DNA from: Galeopsis tetrahit
Lineage: Eukaryota; Streptophyta; Magnoliopsida; Lamiales; Lamiaceae
Length of the DNA stretch: 64,000 nucleotides
Assembly (NCBI GenBank): GCA_963675135.1
Contig: OY776124.1
Coordinates: 6,741,001-6,805,000, forward strand
Direction of reading: 5' to 3'
The notes below the pieces were generated by a model that saw only the letters and a list, made by a program, of their open reading frames with translations, searched no databases and had not been told where the DNA came from. This document shows, one piece after another, positions 1 to 12,773 of this stretch. The translations under genes were made by a program, and so were the position numbers. The stretch's first letter is position 1, and each line of letters begins with the position of its first letter.

Positions 1-3000
1 ACATCTGTGCCAGATCTGCAGCTTGACGTGAAAGGCTGCAGAGATATTTATGCTTCTTTTGACAAATATGTGGAAGTAGAGCGTCTTGAGGGTGACAACA
101 AGTATCACGCTGAGCAACATGGGTTGCAGGTTTGTTTCTACTTTCTTCCCGTGCTCTGTATTTTGGAAGATGTTAGGAAAATATGGCAGATAGATGCATT
201 TTAAACTTCAGAGGACATACCCATGAAGTGCTAGTTACTCTTACAATTGGTCAAGAAAAAAAATGATACCTGCATAGTTATTTCAATGCGTCTTCCCATT
301 TTACTGCTAATGCACGATCACTTACATTTCAGGATGCTAGGAAGGGTGTCCTCTTCATTGACTTTCCTCCTGTGCTTCAGCTTCAGTTAAAAAGATTTGA
401 ATATGATTTTGTTCGTGATACCATGGTCAAGGTAAGTGGTCAGTTAGAAATCCCTATTTAGATTTGGCTTTGGACTTGTGGATGTGTTTCTGATTTTATT
501 AGTCTTGTTGATAAACTAGGTGATGGATTATGTCCCAGTGTGGGGACAGTGAAAATAGTGACTCAAATTTTCTTTGATCTTTTTTCAAACATATCAGCTG
601 ATTGTTGATAGTTTTCGACAATTTGACCTAGAAAAGAGATGGTTAACGTACAGTTGTTCCTCAACTAAGTATGTAGTAAAACAAGACACAGTTATGTACA
701 TGTTGGAATGGGCTGATAGTGTTGCTTCTATAATTCCCGTGTTTCTGTTATTCTAGAAACTTTAAGTTGCAATTTTTTGCAAGAAAATATGCCTTTTCGA
801 CCTATTTTGATGGATCAGTCCATGGCCTGGAACTAGGTTCAATTATAGTTTCCTTAGTTCTCTGATGCTCATAGTCCATAGCTCCGTTTCTGTATAACAT
901 CATGTGTTCTCCATCTTCTGGGAAAACACTCATGTGACCAATAACTCATTTGGCACCTTTCTGAAGTAACAAGATTGTATACATCAATTGCGCTGCAACT
1001 ATATCAAATTATATTGTGAAATGGTTTAATAAACCAGTATTTACGAGTTTAGTGATCTTATTTCAGTTTTCTATATATGGGAATTGGGAACTTCAATTAT
1101 CATTTTGTTGAAAAGGGGATCTAGGTCCAGGGTCAGATAAATATGTTGTTTCTGCAGACCAATTTTAAAATTTATGAAGTAAATATTTTATGCCAGAACT
1201 TTTGAAACTTGACCCAACTTTGTGGGTTCCTTTCTATTTCATATCCATTGCCAACTTTCAGGCAATAACCACATTTTCTTTCTAAATCTGATCAAGCAGA
1301 TAAATGATCGATATGAGTTCCCTTTGCAACTTGATCTTGATAGGGAGAATGGAAAATATTTAACTCCTGAGGCTGATAGGGGTGTCCGCAACTTATACAC
1401 TCTTCACAGGTATTCTCAATTGTGTACCTTGTATTTCAATTGGATGCTTTATATAGTCACACTCCTGTTTGATAATCATATATCCATACGACAATATTTT
1501 TCATGAGCTTCTTCACCTGCTTCTCTTCAATCAAAGTTCCTAAGTTGGTGGACTTCTCAATGTTGATGATGGCTTTAGATGGTTATTGAAAGTGTTCTGC
1601 TTCTATTTCTTCCTCTAACGTTTGATGTTTTGTTACATGGAATCTTGAGAACCAAAGGCAGATATTGTTACGCATGCCTCATACTAAATTTGTTTTCTTT
1701 GTTTGTAGCGTCCTGGTTCACAGTGGTGGAGTGCATGGTGGACATTATTATGCTTATATCAGACCTACACTTTCTGATCAGTGGTATGCACTATATTATG
1801 GGCTCTACATTGTGTTTCTTTCAGTTTTGTTATTTTTTATTTTCAATTTCACTTTTTTCATGCTTTGTGTATTCATATGTGCTCTCTGAAATGCATATAT
1901 TATCTGTTAAATGAAGCTACATATTTTTGGAAGGATTATGATGCAAGTGTCATTACAAATTTACTTGCTCTCTTTTTTTGCTAATAGAAAATTTGATCTT
2001 GCCGTGTAGTTGTGATTTTGCAACACTTGTGCTTTGAATTCTTCCCTTTTCTTCATCTTTTTTTTCTTGTCTTTTTTTGGGGCACATATGACTCATTGAT
2101 TCTGAACATGATTCTACATATCGCGTTGCATTACTTTTTCGGATTTTGGATGATCACTTACTTTTCATTGTCTATTGTGGATTTCTTGATGAATTTCGTG
2201 CTTATTATGCGCATCTACTATATCTCTGCTCTAGGTTCAAATTTGATGATGAGCGTGTGACCAAAGAAGACATGAAGAGGGCACTAGAAGAGCAATATGG
2301 TGGTGAAGAAGAGGTAGTTAATATTTTTTTGTTGTTTTTGCTAGTGAAATTCATTGCAGGAATTTGTTGTTTTCCTACCTGTTTGTTTGATTGCATTTAA
2401 CCTAATGTCACAATTTCTTCTTTGGTGCCACAGTTACCACAAACAAACCCTGGTTTCAACAACTCACCATTCAAGTTTACCAAATATTCAAATGCATACA
2501 TGCTTGTTTATATACGTGAAAGTGACGTGGAGAAAATAATTTGTAATGTGGACGAGAAGGACATAGCAGAACATCTTAGGGTAAGATTCATAAATTTTAA
2601 CTCTTGATTATGCACATTGCTTATACCATTGGGTCTACAGATAAGATTGAAGAAAGAGCAGGAAGAAAAGGAACTAAAGAGAAAGGAAAAGTCCGAGGCT
2701 CACTTGTACACAATTATTAAGGTTTTTACAATTTTAGTTAGATGTCTGTTTCCATATATATGATACATGAAAGTTATTTATTTATTTAACCTTATTGTAG
2801 GTTGCTCGTGATGAGGACCTAGTTCAACAGGTTGGACAGGAGATATATTTTGATCTTGTCGATCATGACAAAGTTCACAGTTTTCGTATTCAGAAACAGC
2901 AGTCGTTTAATACCTTTAAGGTAACTTTGCATAGTCTTGTATATGCTGGACAAGATTCATTAATATTGAAGGGGATCAGTGAGTGTAGCATGATAACTGT

Positions 3001-6000
3001 TTTATCATGAGATGTTCTGTCTATCAAACCTTAGGTCAAGATCATCTAGTAACTGATGTTGCTTAAACGAGTGCTTATGTTTCAAAATTTTAAGAAGTGG
3101 AAATTTACAACATTGCATGTCTCCTCTATGCATGTACATATTTATATGCGTGTGTATGTATCTATGTATATTCATTCATATACGCATATATAGTTAAGAT
3201 TGTGCTTAAGATTATGAAAAAGTGATTTTAAGGGACTTTAAGTTAAAATGTCCTGTAATTTACCTTAGAGAATCTGATGGGATTTATACAGAAGGCATCC
3301 ACATCCCTCTTATCACATTCTGTCATTAACATGTTTAACAATGATGGCCAGATAAAATCCATCTCAAACTAATTTGTTGGGTTGAGATAATGAAGATAAT
3401 GAACTTCAGTTTGACACCTCATTTATTCACATAAATTATCAGGAAGATGTTGCCAAGGAGTTTGGTATACCAGTGCAATGTCAACGCTTCTGGTTATGGG
3501 CAAAGCGCCAGAATCACACATACCGTCCGAACCGTGCACTTACACCACAAGAGGAAACTCAATCTGTAAGTGCTTTTTATTTTGTCTTATTTACATTTTG
3601 CTTTGTTCACCTTGGTTAGTTCTTGAGTTTTAAAAATATCTGTAACACACTCTATCAGAAATTGATCTGCACCCCCTATTTTTATGGTCTATTTTGACAT
3701 TGATGGTGCTGTATATTAGTTCATGTGTTCTATAATGGCTTGGAGTAAAGGCAAATCTCATGTAATTATTTGGTTATATTGGTAATATACCGTGGATAAT
3801 GTGTCCAATAAATGCATGCTTAGCTCGTCAAGTGGTCTAGAAGAGTTAGAATCCCTGGAATAGTAATTGATTCACTTGCACATATTTATGTTATCTGCTT
3901 ATTTTTTTCCTCAGGTTGGTCATTTAAGAGAAATGTCCAACAAAACAAATAATGCTGAGCTAAAGTTGTTTCTGGAAGTATCTCTTGACTCGGTAATATG
4001 CATCTCTCTCTCTCACCTCGCTTCCTCTCATTGTTTTTTCTTTCCTCATTTTTGCTCCCTCTCCCCTCTCCCCACTCCCTCTCTTTCTTTTTTCTTCCCT
4101 CATTTTAGCTGATGCTAAAATGATTTTCTTTGCTTCTTGACGTGTTTTATACCTGTAACAACTGATATAGGAGATGAAACCTCTTCCTCCACCAGAGAAG
4201 ACTAAGGAGGACATTCTTTTGTTTTTCAAACTTTATGACCCAACCAAAGAAGAGCTTAGGTATGGTTTTTTTTTTTTTTTTTTTATGCTAATTATGCCAT
4301 TGATGTGGACTGCCAGGACTATTATATAAGAATGTCATGTTTGCTGGTTGTGCACCCAAAGCATTTCGCTATCAAGCATGTTGCAATTTCAAAGCTTTAG
4401 ACAGATCTAGGCATCTAGCTCTTGCCAATCTGCAATAATTATAAATACCAATCAGCACTGAGATCTGAGATAACAGATTGTGTTTGTATAGCTTTCTCTG
4501 CTCGCTGAAAATTAATAGTAGATGATAGCATGTTTCACTGTTAAAAGAAATATAGTCCAAGTCATAGTTTTAAGTTGTTCCATTGTTCCTTCAGCTGAAC
4601 TGCATGCCTATTTTTTTAATTATTGTGAGTAGGCATGTTGGGCGGCTATTTGTAAAAGGAAACGGCAAGCCAATGGATATATTGACAAAGCTTAATGAAA
4701 TGGCTCACTTTGCTCCTGATGAAGAAATTGAACTATTTGAGGTTAAAATCCGTCTCTCATTTTTATTTTGAAGTTCATGCCATTTCAAATTTTAAGCATC
4801 TAGGTATCCAGTTTACCTTACTTTTGGGTCTATGTGCAGGAAATTAAGTTCGAACCTAACGTCATGTGTGAACCCATTGACAAGAAGCTAAGCTTTCGAA
4901 ACAGTCAGGTTTATTAGTTATATCTATGTTGATTTCTGAACTTACAAATGAAGCAAATCAGTTTTTGTTGCATGACAAATTTGAAGATTCATGCCTGACT
5001 TGATTATTTTCTTCTGCCCTTGCATTATTCTCAGCTTGAAGATGGGGATATCATTTGCTTCCAAAAATCCCCTCAAGGTCTGAAAAGTGATGAATGCCGC
5101 TATCCTACCGTCCCTGCATTTTTGAATTATGTTCATAATCGCCAGGTATACTGTCAATGGTTCAGCGATATGATATACATAATTTTGAATAAGATTTGGG
5201 TCCTTTTGGTCTGATCTCTTTTGATTTTGTTCCGTTCGATGGAAATGGATACTTTTCAAGTAAAAAGTAATATTCCGTAGTAATTTTTAGTTGAAAAGTG
5301 AATACTTCGTAATATTTTTTTTGTGAGACGGTCTTATACTAGACTTGCTCTTTTAAAAAATGTGACTGTAGTATTTTATCATCAAAATCTTTTCCTTTTG
5401 GTTTCACTGATGTTTGAAAAATGTTTATTAGAAAGAATATGTTGGTAATTTAGTTGAGCGATGTGGACTAACAACCCTAATTCCTGATTTCTATTTTGGG
5501 TAAAGGGGCCTTTTGTATGAGTTTTATTTCTTTTTGCCCCAACTTGCTTCTTAAGTCTGCAGAGCTGCTTGGTTCAAATAGCTGATAATGTAGGTCTAGA
5601 ACTGTAGAAAGATAATTATGTGAAGGCTTATTAAAGGTACAAATTGTTTCCATTTTTTGTTCTGATCAGCCGACTGAGGTAGAGTCGAGCTGTATTTTCA
5701 AGTGCCTGGTGCATTATTTACATAATAGATAAGATCCTTGCTGATGCAATATTATCTTGTAGATGTGATAATTTAACTTCAATGTTAGGAGAGGTGGATG
5801 GAAGACTTAGTTTAATCTAAGGAAAACTGCCTATTTTGCCCCAATTTTTTTCTTTCTCCCAGCGCGCTTCTATTTGTCACCTTTTCTCCTTCCTTAAACA
5901 AAACTGGGGTCAATAAAAGAAAATGGAGGTGCAGTGCAGGGTGCAATTGATCAGAAATTAAAGTGCAGAGGGGCAAATAAGTAGAAATTAAAGTGTAGGG

Positions 6001-9000
6001 GCTAAATATTCATTTTCCTTAATCTAACTAATGGTTATAAAAATACTGAAAAAAAAGTCTCTGTCCTATTATTTCATGTTGATAATATCTACTTTATAAT
6101 TTAAGTTCATTTTGTTAATGTTCTGGTCAAATTTTTATGTGGCTTGTTTGATGGTTCATAGGTGGTCCGATTTCGTTCACTGGAGAAGCCCAAGGATGAC
6201 GAATTTTGTCTGGAATTGTATGGATTTTAGTTCATAAATGAAATCTATGATATCATTTTTGTGGTTGAGCCATTTCATATATTTTCTCTCGAGTGATCTA
6301 TGTTCTTAATGAAGTGTTTTTATTTTATTTTTTCAGGTCAAAACTGAATAACTATGATGAAGTTGTTGAAAGTGTTGCGAAGCATCTTGAATTGGAGGAT
6401 CCATCTAAAATAAGACTTACGTCTCATAACTGTTATTCACAACAGCCGAAGCCTCAACCTATTAAGTACCGCGGAGCAGAAAGGCTTACCGACATGCTTG
6501 TTCACTATAATCAGGTTATATGATTTGACTCATGCAGATTGAATCGGAACCTTTTCAGTTGATTTGTACTTTGTTATTTTTCGTGTGTTGATATCTTTCC
6601 TCTGTCTGTTATAGATTTCAGATATATTATACTATGAGGTCTTGGATATCCCTTTGCCTGAATTGCAAGGGCTTAAAACACTAAAAGTAGCATTCCATCA
6701 TTCCACCAAGGATGAAGTGAGTGTCAAGGACCCGTTCTGTGTTTTTTGTAAATAACATTGTCTGCTTGTGTATGTATTATTTTTCTCAGTATAATATAAT
6801 TTGTTTCAACAATTTTTAGGTCGTCATTCACACTATCAGATTACCAAAACAGAGTAATGTGGGAGATGTCATTAATGATCTTAAGACTAAGGTAAGTCTA
6901 GCAATTATTCTGTCCAGTTAGATAGTGTCATTCAAGGAAATAAATTTTGCTGTATTCACATCTGAAGTAGAGAAATTTTATTATTTCTATGTTAAGTAAG
7001 ATGTGATCGCCTATCAGTAGTTTTTCATTGGAAATATAGTTTGACTTGCTTTCTGAATACCCTTTTTAAAAATAAAAATCTATTCTCTAATAATAGTTTT
7101 GCTCCTTAAATCTTATCATGTTTAAAAAAATTATTTGGCAGGTTGAGCTGTCTCATCCAGATGCAGAACTGAGATTGTTGGAGGTTTTCTATCATAAGAT
7201 ATATAAGGTACAGGGCTCTGCAAAATTTATGGATTTCTTTAGTTGTGAAATTTCTTGTTTGTCAGAGGACCTCCTGTTTTTACTAAAAGTGTACTCCTTT
7301 CGTCCAAAAAAAGGAGTAATGTTTCTCCAAAGTATCACTTTTATTTTTGTTCTACTAAGTTAAGGCACAATCATTTATTAAGTAATCAATTCTCATTACT
7401 GCCCTTCCATTTATTTTCAGGTTTAGCTTATCCTACCACATTTTTATAAGACCACTATATGAATTTTAATCAATAACTAACTTTGACGTATGACAAAATT
7501 TCTACAAACATGATTGTCTGTTTGGGACAGACGGTGTATTTCTTTTGTTACTATCTTAAGGAACCTGGTTTCATTAAATAAGTTAACATTTTCATCTTGG
7601 ATATGATTGTAGATTCTGCTCTCAAGCATTTTGTTGTCATGATTATATCTTACATTCACTAACCCTCTCTAACCAAATGCTTAAAAAACGTGGATTCCAT
7701 AATCTTAGACAGAGCATTTTGTTGTAATGGTTATATCCTACATTGACTAACCCTCTCTTACCAAATACTTCAAAAACGTGGATTCCATAATTTTAGACAG
7801 AGCATTACACAGCTTCTGTTGAATTTGTCTTACATGCATGGTCTCTAAATACTTATATTATTGTCCATTGTTATTTAAAAAAATGAATTAACAATATTTT
7901 AGCATTATTATTAAAATACAAGCACCTACCATTTTTAATTTCATTGAGTAACCTTGTACGCTTGTAACTAATCATTCAGTCTGGGTGCTTACCTAGAAGT
8001 TCCCATGGGATAATTTGAAACCTTGGTTCTATTCTTTTGAAAAAATTATCATTTTTGCCAATTATCTGCAGATTTTCCCGCTGCAAGAGAGGATTGAGAA
8101 CATAAATGATCAATATTGGACATTGCGGGCAGAGGAGGTATGTGTGCTATTTTTGAACTTTAAACAATGCAGACATGTTCTCGTCCGTTTTCAGAATTTT
8201 GTTTGTAATAGGTCTAAAAAAACCTGTTCAGTAAATAATGATTTTATGGAGTAACTTGCCCCTCTGTGTCAGATTGATTTAAAAAAATTATTCTGCCTTG
8301 TAAGATTGAACATAATGCATTCTCAGAAATTACATTCACCTTTGCCAGGACTCTGCCATATGTTCCTTTGAAGTTTTATAGTCGAGGCATATGACTAACA
8401 GAGAAGTTAAACTATCACTAGCACAGGGTTCCAAACCTGCTTTTTGTTAGCTCTCTTGTTTAGAGCATATTGTTTGAACAAGTCATTTAACTTTCTATTG
8501 ATGGATTTACAAATAATATAATGAATGTTATCATATAAAGTTAGTATTTGTCTTAATTGAATATATGCACTTTTTCTCCCTTGCAGATTCCTGAGGAGGA
8601 GAAAAACCTTGGTCCTCAAGATCGCTTGATTCATGTGTACCATTTCGTGAAAGACACTGCTCAAAACCAAGTTGTAAGTATAGGTTTAATAAATGATGAA
8701 TACCACGTACTAACAAATTTGCTTGTCTTACCTGTTTACATTGCTCTATTCAAATCGCTCTTTGTATCTATTTCTTTTCCAGCAAGTTCACAATTTTGGG
8801 GATCCCTTTTTCTTGACCATTCATGAGAATGAGACTTTGGCTGAGGTTAAAACACGTATACAAAAGAAATTGCGTGTTGCAGATGAGGAGTTCTCCAAGG
8901 TTTGTTGATCTGTCTCTTGAGTTGCTTCATCGAGTACTTTTTCTTGTTACCAACTTCTGAACATTTTGACCTTTTTTAGTGGAAGATCGCATTTTTGTCT

Positions 9001-9919
9001 ATGGGTCGGCCCGAATATCTTCAAGATTCAGACATTGTTTCTGGTCGGTTTCAGGTATTGATTTCATCCCTTTCTCTTATCAAAAAAAAAAAAAGATGTC
9101 TTCCCTTTCTCTTAATATTCTTCTTCCTATATATGTGATCCTTTTGTATTTTGTGGTTATCTTTTTCTGCATTTTAATTTTACTCTTGTTTTCCAGAGAA
9201 GAGATGTTTATGGTGCTTGGGAACAGTACCTTGGACTCGAACACACTGACAATGCTCCAAAACGGTCATATGCAGCCAACCAGGCAAGTGCACATTTGAA
9301 ACTATTTGAAAGTAGTACTATAAGGCATTTTTAGGTCCTAAAAGATATGGACTGGGATCATGTTTTACCTTGTACATTCAATGAAATTATGCAAGTATTT
9401 TGATGAGTTTCTTTGCCTCTCAGTCCTATATGTTACATGCTCGTTGTCTTGTTTTAAAGTAGCAGCTTCTAGTCTTATGTAAATCATGACATGTTGTATA
9501 TCAAAGGCGGCACCAAGACAAGACAAGTGCTAAGGCAAACAACATCATTTCTTATGATAAAGAGGATAGTGTGAAATAAATCAATTAGTAATGTAACTAC
9601 TTAGAAGGGCATTCTTGACCTTACTCATTGAGGGTCAGTTGTATATAAGGGATTGGGAATGTACTTTGTGGGAAGTTAGGAAATACATTTCTGGAATTGG
9701 AAATTGGGCTGCTTCGGCTGTGTTCTTGTTATCACTTTCTTTAATCTTTAATCTACTTTGTACTCCATAACATGACATGCCATATAGGCATCCGTCGTAA
9801 AGCATTTATTACCGAGTGCTTTCTCATAATACAATCATTAGCGTGCCATTCTGACTTGTTATATGTTGATGTTGCAGAATCGCCACTCATATGAGAAACC
9901 CGTCAGAATCTACAATTAG
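1..9919 (+). CDS. UBP12: UBP12/UBP13-type ubiquitin C-terminal hydrolase, 3' part (25 exons)
   Basis: Removes ubiquitin from proteins; plant UBP12/13 are the USP7-like enzymes with an N-terminal MATH domain. Exons: 1-129, 333-431, 1300-1409, 1709-1783, 2235-2313, 2434-2580, 2641-2721, 2801-2920, 3443-3565, 3915-3992, 4171-4259, 4633-4741, 4840-4908, 5035-5145, 6162-6217, 6337-6514, 6615-6716, 6820-6891, 7142-7207, 8072-8137, 8587-8673, 8783-8899, 8980-9054, 9197-9283, 9878-9919. They join in frame into 788 residues ending PVRIYN-stop. The family is about 1100 residues, so the MATH domain and the Cys box lie left of the window. Visible are the end of the catalytic domain with the His box (GGHYYAYIRP, exon 4), then the USP7 ICP0-binding and C-terminal ubiquitin-like regions (PF12436/PF14533 type). 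The last intron (9284-9877) starts GC, not GT. The donor after exon 21 could also lie 3 bases earlier. A partial tandem copy follows at 12774. Exon joins are inferred from frame and family similarity. Confidence 0.95.
7625..7800. repeat. two 88-bp tandem repeats in a UBP12 intron
   Basis: Two diverged direct copies (7625-7712 and 7713-7800), each beginning AGCATTTTGTTGT and ending TTTTAGACAG or a close variant, with the first bases of a third copy at 7801. They lie in the 864-bp intron between exons 7142-7207 and 8072-8137. The matching intron of the downstream gene copy is only 117 bp and lacks them. Confidence 0.85.
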
Positions 9920-10544
9920 TACATATCCAAGAACTGTGCATTCGACGTGTAAAGCTCCAACATCATAATAGTTTTGTGAAAAACAATTGCAGTAAATGGT
10001 GAAGCAAATGTGCACATCGGGTTGATGAATGGTGACGAGCAGTTTTACTGAACATTGATTTTGGCTGTACGTATTTCTAGACGGATCGAAGCTGGTTCTT
10101 TGTCCTTACCTTATACTACTACTAGTGTGTTTGAGAGGTTTTAGGTTATATTGTAACTAGAAATGTATAAGATTTTGGGTGGGGATGTATAGAGGGGTAT
10201 AGCCGTGTGTTTTCTCGACTTTGTTCTATGTTCACATTAATTGTTTCTGAATTTAATCAGAAGGATGGGTGAAAGCAGCTATGTATGTTGGTATTGAGTT
10301 AGAGATAGATCCAACTCTTTGTTTTTGTCTCAACTGAACCAAAAAACAAATCAGTTAATTGCATCAGTTTCATCAACACAATAATCATTTTAGTATTCGT
10401 TGCTGAATTTGTCTCAAATTAATTACAAAATGCTAATTTAACCAGAAATCGTCACATCAATATAGTATACTTTGTATTATTAGTATATAAGGGTGATATT
10501 ATGGTAAAGTCGGATCGCTTCTTGAAAAAAAAACGAAGAATATA
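9920..10544. other. UBP12 3' UTR and short intergenic DNA
   Basis: Follows the UBP12 stop codon. Bases to about 10362 match the stretch after the duplicated copy (14666-15042), so they belong to the duplicated 3' UTR and flank. A clear polyadenylation signal was not assigned. The rest is AT-rich with no gene. Confidence 0.6.
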
Positions 10545-10790
10545 CCTTTCATTTTTTTTTAATAAATGTCACTTTGACTTTTTAACTATTTTTAACATAA
10601 ATGTTATTATGTGTTTTTATTTTCTTTAATGTTGACTATTTTATCCTTATTTTAATGAATATAGTAGCATAAATCATGGAAAAATCATAAGTATTTTTGT
10701 ACTAAAATTAATTTGATTTACCACATTTTTTATTGAATAAAATTTATATATCAAAATTGAATTATAATTAATGAAGGGTAATATAGACTA

Positions 10791-11076
10791 CTCCCTCCGT
10801 CCTATACTTGAAGCTACATTTTACCATTTTGGGCGTCCCATACTTGAAGTTACATTACCTAAAATAGCAAAAACACTTTTAAACACTCTCCTTAAAACAT
10901 CACAATATTACAATAAATGCCACTACTTTATTACACTAAAAAGTAACTTTATTACTATTTATAAAGTTGAAAAGTCTTTACTACCCCCACTTTATCTTAC
11001 ACAATACTAATAAACAACTCATTTATTAAAACCCGTGCCAATTTGGTTTGTACCTTCAAGTATGGGACGGAGGGAG
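10791..11076. mobile_element. Stowaway MITE (286 bp)
   Basis: Terminal inverted repeats CTCCCTCCGTCC and GGACGGAGGGAG, flanked by the TA duplication typical of Tc1/mariner-type Stowaway elements. The inverted similarity runs on into the element (ATACTTGAAG versus CTTCAAGTAT). No coding capacity. Confidence 0.9.
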
Positions 11077-11118
11077 TATAATTTATAATTTAAAAAAAGA
11101 GAGGGAGTATCATTTTAA

Positions 11119-11881
11119 GACCATGTTTATCCTTAGCTTGACGAAGGACAAAATAAATAAATAAAAAAAAATGGAAAATTGAAATTTTTTGATGACCGTG
11201 GTCGACGGACAACCAAATACAACCAAGCATTGTGGGCCCCAGTGTGGGCCCTATGGGGTAATTTTTTATTCCAAAAAAATTCAAATATGCCACGTGTCAA
11301 ATTTTTACTCGTCGATTATATTTTATTTAGATAATTTCTGATTTTCACTTACCTATTTAATAAAAAATAAAAAATAAAAAATAAAAAACTAAAATTCATA
11401 AAATTAAATTCTCTATAAATAGAGACCAATCTTGATATATTTTGGATCACAATTTCATACACTGATAATTAAATATGTAATTTGCATATTTTGCTTTGTT
11501 GTAATTAGGCATTTATTTGTAGTTCGATTTTTTTTATTTTCAGTTGTATTTCAATTTTTGTAATTTTAATTTTATTATTGAATGTTGTAATTTTTTTTAA
11601 GTCTATAGTAATTTTTTATTATAGTTATGAATTTTTTAATATTAAATAACAGTATATATTTTTTAAATATTGTGAAAATATTATAAAGAATTAATAATAG
11701 ATATAATTATTATATTATAAAAGAAATAATTTATTAAATGTTGGTTGTGGTTGTGATGATTATGGATAAAGTGTAAAAAAAGTTGAGTTTAGGTTGTGGT
11801 GTAAAATATGTAGGTGGAGGAGTGAGAAATGAATTTTATATTTGATGAGCCGGTCATGATCGGGCATGGATAAACATGGTC
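11119..11881. mobile_element. PIF/Harbinger-like non-autonomous element (763 bp)
   Basis: A perfect 14-bp terminal inverted repeat (GACCATGTTTATCC at the left, GGATAAACATGGTC at the right) is flanked by TAA on both sides. A 3-bp TAA target duplication is the mark of PIF/Harbinger-Tourist elements. The interior is AT-rich and non-coding. It lies inside the Stowaway-like element 10545-11936. Confidence 0.8.
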
Positions 11882-11938
11882 TAAGAGTGAAAGGTGAAAG
11901 TGACACTTATTAAAAAAAAAAAAAAAAGGGAGGGAGTA

Positions 11939-12541
11939 TCATTTTGAGTTGGTTCATGCAAGGTGCCTTGCTCTAAGACTTGATCATTAATTTCCTGCAG
12001 GTCGATTTTAATTCCATCACCTTTTTTCAGCAGAAATGGAATATATATCATGCTCGGAAACAGACAGGGGAAGAATGTTTTGAATTAATTATTGAATATT
12101 TCAAAATTTTATACATTTTTTTGAGAATCCTTTAAGTACGTACCACGATGTGTTAGGCCAGAATTGTTGCCGTACAACCCGTATGATCATACATTAAACA
12201 TTTTGTACGTTTTCGAGGCCCCAACAATGATTTATAAGGGTAACTTTATTATTTTAGGTATCTATTTTTGTCCAAAAATTATGGATCATGAGTGGTGAGT
12301 TTAAATCCAATCTTATTTACCAAGTCAAATGATAATATTACAAAATTTCTATTTACACAAGAAGTCATATAAAATATTGTAGGACATAAGCTTCTTACAA
12401 TACTGCTCCACTCTACTAATTTCTTATGCATGCAAATCTGTCTTTCTCATAGTTTTCTTGTGCAGACCCGTCACGAATTCGTCTTCTTCTTCGTAGCGAT
12501 CTTCAATGGGGCTCCTTATCCATGTTCTTCAAATATCTTTT
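11939..12541. other. intergenic, nothing recognised
   Basis: AT-rich sequence between the nested MITEs and the repeat at 12542. Short open frames here have no recognisable domain. With the MITE nest it forms a roughly 2.2-kb stretch (10363-12541) absent from the matching place after the second UBP copy. Confidence 0.5.
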
Positions 12542-12669
12542 TTCTTTTCATGTTTTCTATAGTTGTTTTAAATCTCTTTAATCTGAGTATTTTATTTACA
12601 TCTACAATAACGCTTTTTATATAGTAACACATATTTATTGTTATAATAATACACGTAAAGTAACACATT
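12542..12669. repeat. direct repeat marking the UBP duplication junction (left copy)
   Basis: Diverged direct match to 15046-15164; both start TTCTTTTCATG or TTCTTTCATG and end with ACATTC. Directly after it, at about 12671, begins sequence matching the UBP12 intron at about 6022. This is what a tandem duplication of 'intron 14 to 3' flank' predicts, with this repeat as the end of unit one and 15046-15164 as the end of unit two. Confidence 0.7.
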
Positions 12670-12773
12670 CTAACTAATGGTTATTTCATGTTGATAATAT
12701 GTACTGTTAAAATTGAAGTTCATTTTGTTATGTTGTGGTCAAATTTTTATGTGACTTGTTTGATGGTTCATAG

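Larger units (their letters stand above)
10545..11936. mobile_element. Stowaway-like MITE split by two later insertions
   Basis: The left end is a T-rich run followed by AATAAATGTCAC. The right end is its inverted counterpart, GTGACACTTATT, an A-run and GGGAGGGAG, and both are flanked by TA. Without the inserts at 10791-11076 and 11119-11881 and their target duplications, about 338 bp remain. That is close to the 358-bp element at 35117-35474, which has the same right end and shares internal text such as GCATAAATCATG. The left terminal repeat is degenerate, so its exact first base is approximate. Confidence 0.6.

Noticed and set aside
1579..2260. Several overlapping hydrophobic frames
   Set aside because: T-rich introns of UBP12 read as Phe/Leu runs; the true exons 1709-1783 and 2235-2313 use other frames.
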